Assembly (NCBI GenBank): GCA_027596945.1
Contig: JADGJH010001266.1
Coordinates: 1-10,989, forward strand
From: Physocladia obscura
Lineage: Eukaryota > Chytridiomycota > Chytridiomycetes > Chytridiales > Chytriomycetaceae
Direction of reading: 5' to 3'
DNA: 10,989 nucleotides
Made by a program: the position numbers and the translations under genes. Within the stretch, counting starts at the first letter, position 1, and each line of letters starts with the position of its first letter. Shown here piece by piece: positions 8,348-10,989 of the stretch. The notes under the pieces were generated by a model that was not told where the DNA came from, ran no database searches, and saw nothing but the letters and a program-made list of their open reading frames with translations.

Positions 8348-8485
8348 TCAAGCCGTCCCTGCCCACAATAACTTGTTCCCCATGAAAACATTGGTCCTTG
8401 TTGCCGCACCATCATCGTACCACGCGTTGACAAAACTAATGAAATATATTACATTAAATATGATTGTCGGACAGAGCAAAAACAT
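8348..8485 (-). other. 45-codon ORF upstream of and in frame with the dehydrogenase
   Basis: On the minus strand ATG at 8485-8483 opens 45 codons ending in TGA at 8350-8348. The dehydrogenase ATG follows 63 bases later in the same frame. The peptide starts with a hydrophobic stretch (MFLLCPTIIFNVIYFISF) and ends WAGTA. It could be an upstream ORF that tempers translation of the dehydrogenase, a membrane-anchor exon joined by a splice I cannot place, or chance. There is no homology I recognise. Confidence 0.3.
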
Positions 8486-9091
8486 GGCGGTTCCAACTCA
8501 CTCTTTCAAACTTGTGCAGTGAGTAACGAATGGACGGAATATTTGCTAGCTTGTTCTCGCAAATGAGGAGGCTGAGAAAAATCCTCTGTCGGATTCAGTT
8601 TTTAATATCCGTTTCGGGGGGGATTTGTTATCCTTTCGTTTTGAATTCAATGAAAGAGAGATGGTGATGCAAAAAAATCGAGCGTTCAAAATCCAAAAAC
8701 CTGGGAAAAAAAAAAAGTCGTGGAAACTTGTATTCTACGGTAAAATTGAGCTTCTTCATGTTCACGTCAAAATACGGGGGTGGAAAAGATGCAGAGTAAC
8801 AATCAATCATGTGATTCGAAATCAATCACCACTTTTTTTGTAAATTTTTTTAGCATCCGTGGAAGTTCAGCAATCATGGTCGGAATTAATATCAAGAAAG
8901 CCGGTATCATCTATTTTATACCTGTCAACAAACATACAAGTCCGAAAAAAAGAAGTAGTTTCGCTGAAATAGAGCGAATACCTTGTCTAATTTAATAGTA
9001 TAAGTGGCCCACGATTTTTCAATTTGCTTGGGTGCGATTTGAAACAGCGAAAAAAAAAAAAAAATTTGTGGTAAAAAAAAATTGTTACAGA
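8486..9091. other. Intergenic stretch between dehydrogenase and bZIP genes
   Basis: This is the divergent upstream region for both genes. Two short plus-strand frames (8625-8843 and 8780-8995) consist of basic and aromatic residues from A/T-rich codons and have no domain. A-runs at 8705-8716 and 9050-9064 precede the bZIP start. TTACAG at 9085-9090 directly before the bZIP ATG resembles a splice acceptor, so the 5' UTR may contain an intron. No clear TATA box can be assigned. Confidence 0.4.
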
Positions 9092-10408
9092 ATGGACTTG
9101 GCCTATTCAAATGCAAATTCAAATGCGCCAACCCGGCGACGGAAAGGAGTCAAAACGGCATCAGTTGCAAAGCGATACGAGCAAATGCGCAATGCCCAAC
9201 GGTTACAACAAATCCGATTCATCAGACAGCAAACTTCTGAAACTAATTATTTATTTTAAAAAAAAAAAAAAAATGATTCAATTGCTGCAGAGCCTTGCAA
9301 ATTCGCAAGAGCGCCCATCTCGCGAATCTTGAAAGCGAAAGCGAGCGGCTGAAAAAAGAAAACGATGCGCTGAAAGAAAAACTCGGCATTTCTTTTCCTA
9401 GAAACACTCAAAGAGATGTGGAATGTAGTAATCCTGCATGCGCCACTTTAATGCAAACGCTCGAGAACCGCATCGCTCAAATCACATTCACGCTTACGCC
9501 GCCGAGTTTCGCCCATGATGCATATCAATCTCAAATATTGGCGAAACAAGAGGGTTATTCTTCTGACATGATGTTTGATTCCGCTTGTCATCCGAACGGT
9601 GGCGTAACATTCGGCGAAAGTTTGCATGCACCTCATCAAGAGGAACAATCTTCTGAACAGATTTACGGTCCGATTGATATCGAGCCGTTCAAAGCTGACG
9701 CAAACAAAATCGAGCCGCTTGCGGGTGCAAAAATTTTGGATCGGATGTTCAGTTTATTTGAGGTATCCAAAGATTTTTTGCCTGTGACAAAAAAAATTTT
9801 TTTTTTTTCTTCTTGTTCAAACCTCTCTTTGGCAGCTCATTTCCAGGGCCCGAGACGTGAAAACGGCAAGAATACTTTTTGTCAAGATAATCAGAGAACA
9901 TAATCGGATGCTGCAAAGATGCGGGGTTCTTGATCGAGTTGAAGTGATACGAATATACTCTGAATTCCATTTGAAATACGAAGCTCATGTAATGCACTGG
10001 TGTCATATTTGCATCCAGCACGAAAAATACATTCCAAAACCACGGTCCGATCTGGACACTCAAATTCTGCCGCTATCCATCAAGTTCTTCCGCGATACTT
10101 TGCGAGAAATACCTGGTCTTGCCAATTCGTTTCCGTGCATTGACGATATGTGTGACTTTTGGATGAGGACGGAAGAGTATAACACGCAAGAGTTTTTTCG
10201 CACGGCTTACATGCTGCGGAAATTACTGTATCAATGTGGAAATCTCGAGGATATGGTCAAGTTTTGGTTAGCATTCTTCAGTATGCGGCAAAGCAAACTT
10301 CATGATATGGTAAAGCATTTTTGTGTTTGTTAAACTTTTCCCGAGTAATTTTTAATTCGGAGTCTACAGGATGAAATACTTGCCTCGGCTGAATCTGACA
10401 TTATATAA
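9092..10408 (+). CDS. bZIP transcription-factor-like protein with altered basic region, four exons
   Basis: Exons are 9092-9201, 9291-9762, 9836-10309 and 10370-10408 (364 aa); introns are 89, 73 and 60 bp, all GT..AG (phases 2, 0, 0). Intron 1 falls inside the basic region and its removal gives RYEQMRNAQRALQIRK followed by a zipper with Leu50, Leu57 and Leu64. Aligned to fungal Yap/Pap1 factors (QNRAAQRAFRERK), Met32 replaces the invariant Asn and Gln40 the invariant Arg; the Leu50 register confirms this alignment. A Cys pair (82 and 87) and a second short coiled coil (about 88-100) follow. Residues ~160-352 are helical and seem to hold two copies of one module. The expected role is a nuclear dimeric regulator, though DNA binding may be altered. 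The last exon adds only DEILASAESDII; if intron 3 is retained the protein would instead end VKHFCVC. Introns carry long A or T runs. Confidence 0.85.
9258..9273 (+). repeat. Poly(A) run inside bZIP intron 1
   Basis: An uninterrupted run of about 16 A lies in intron 1, between a TTATTTATTTT segment and the TTGCTGCAG acceptor. Intron 2 similarly has an A run followed directly by a long T run (about 9788-9808). Length errors are likely here in sequencing, but they are intronic and do not touch the frame. Confidence 0.7.
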
Positions 10409-10815
10409 CTGCATATTAAGAGGATATTATAATTTTTTGTTTACATATATTATTTTTTTTTTTTGTACGACTTTTTGCACGACTTTTTGTCCAATAATGA
10501 CGAGCTTGGCGGGTTTCTGGATGGGAGATCTCGCAAGTGAACATGGCACAGTGGCTGATAATTTTTGTTTTTTTGTTCATTTTTTTTCTTCTTCTTTTTT
10601 CAGAATTGCTTTGATAATACATCGTTTACTTTATTAGTTTGGAAACTGTAAGGATGTTTGGAAACTTTTGTCATTTCCCCCTGGTTTTACCGAGTAAACA
10701 TTTTCAATACACATGTTATTTTTCTTAGTATTGCTGCAATCTTGTAATTTCCATTCGTAGGGTCTGAAAATTACGAGCTTGTTCTTTTGGTTGTTTTTTT
10801 TTCCTTCTTCTTTTT
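10409..10815. other. 3' flank of the bZIP gene, nothing firm
   Basis: The stretch is AT-rich with long T runs (10452-10464, 10564-10600). A less AT-rich patch at about 10497-10558 (encoding for example TSLAGFWMGDLASEHG in one frame) interrupts it. That patch may be a decayed coding fragment or part of a long 3' UTR; no splice sites join it convincingly to the bZIP gene. Confidence 0.35.
10460..10492 (+). repeat. 12-bp tandem repeat, about 2.7 copies
   Basis: Units TTTTTGTACGAC (10460-10471), TTTTTGCACGAC (10472-10483) and a partial TTTTTGTCC (10484-10492) follow one another. They differ at a single base in the full copies. It looks like a local replication-slippage minisatellite in the 3' flank of the bZIP gene. 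Confidence 0.65.
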
Positions 10816-10844
10816 AATAAAAATAAAAATAAAAAAAAATAAAA
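10816..10844 (+). terminator. (TAAAA)n tract with several AATAAA signals
   Basis: A simple A-rich tract with TAAAA-type units contains AATAAA at 10816-10821 and further overlapping copies. It follows a T-rich block. It could act as the polyadenylation region of the bZIP gene, though it lies about 400 bp after the stop codon, and it lies between two convergent genes. Confidence 0.35.
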
Positions 10845-10860
10845 GAGAACGAGAATTTAT

Positions 10861-10989
10861 TCATGATTTTTTTACATGCCATTCAAATGCAGACCCGTCA
10901 GTGCCACCAATAGAAATTAAATGAGATCCTGTTTTGTTGAACGCAATTTCAGGGATATTTGAACCATGTCCTGAATATTGTTTATATGG
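10861..10989 (-). CDS. C-terminal end of a WD40-repeat protein, EML-like (partial)
   Basis: The last 42 codons of a minus-strand gene run off the right edge and end in TGA at 10863-10861. The sequence reads SGHGSNIPEIAF, then TGSHLISIGGTDGSAFEWHV, and ends KKS. The spacing GH..(I/V)..(I/V).F....LIS.GG.D.....W is a final WD40 blade. The ending on a Trp-containing strand with the LIS-GG-D spacing resembles the last repeat of echinoderm-microtubule-associated-protein-like (EML) proteins, which bind microtubules. With one blade visible, other WD40 families remain possible. AATAAA overlaps the stop codon (TGAATAAA; 10861-10856). Confidence 0.7.
   Translation of the reverse strand, partial: PYKQYSGHGSNIPEIAFNKTGSHLISIGGTDGSAFEWHVKKS

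Noticed and set aside
7652..8522. Long plus-strand frames (7652-8299 and 7785-8522) opposite the dehydrogenase
   Set aside because: They are antisense to a clearly conserved SDR gene and consist of Arg/Ala/Ser-rich residues produced by its GC-rich codons.
1630..8908. Shared 11-mer AAGCCGGTATC at 1630-1640 and 8898-8908, both in Ile/Lys-Ala-Gly-Ile contexts
   Set aside because: The flanks do not align beyond a few bases; a chance match or a trivial repeat is more likely than a mobile element.
8625..8995. Two overlapping short plus-strand ORFs upstream of the bZIP gene
   Set aside because: Lys/Phe/Ile-rich residues from A/T runs, no domain, no splice link to the bZIP exon.
1..10989. tRNA, rRNA, CRISPR array, transposase or terminal inverted repeats
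   Set aside because: Looked for and not seen. The repeats found are short, and none flanks a mobile-element gene.

Overview
The window looks like nuclear DNA of a zoosporic (chytrid-type) fungus. It is AT-rich, its genes are broken by short GT..AG introns of about 48-89 bp, AATAAA-like signals follow several genes, and the gene set fits: secreted and GPI-anchored pepsin-family peptidases, a small seven-helix membrane protein, a Yap/Pap1-type bZIP protein with a long C-terminal region, and the end of an EML-type WD40 protein. The phylum is an inference from gene style; the sequence does not prove it.

Layout. 1-1863: AT-rich, with no recognisable gene apart from one unexplained ORF tail near 1630-1775. 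1864-3194 (-) and 3669-5418 (+): two three-exon A1 aspartic peptidases arranged head to head around a 474-bp shared promoter region. Both have introns at the same two positions and phases, so they are duplicates. The minus-strand copy ends right after the catalytic domain and is probably secreted. The plus-strand copy carries a Ser/Thr/Ala-rich stalk and a hydrophobic tail typical of GPI anchoring. 5419-6203: intergenic, but 5865-6205 on the minus strand holds what looks like a frameshifted remnant of an unrecognised gene. 6204-7067 (+): a 250-251 aa seven-transmembrane protein with two short introns. 7364-8284 (-): an intron-less, GC-rich short-chain dehydrogenase/reductase of the retinol-dehydrogenase/WWOX type, preceded in the same frame by a 45-codon ORF. 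9092-10408 (+): a four-exon bZIP protein. 10861-10989 (-): the C-terminal end of a WD40 protein that runs off the right edge.

The genes do not form a pathway. The peptidase pair is the only obvious functional unit: two products of one ancestral enzyme, one released and one held at the surface, transcribed from one intergenic region. The most unusual molecule is the bZIP protein. After splicing its basic region aligns without gaps to Yap-type bZIPs, but the invariant Asn is Met and the invariant Arg is Gln. Its C-terminal part also seems to contain two diverged copies of one helical module.
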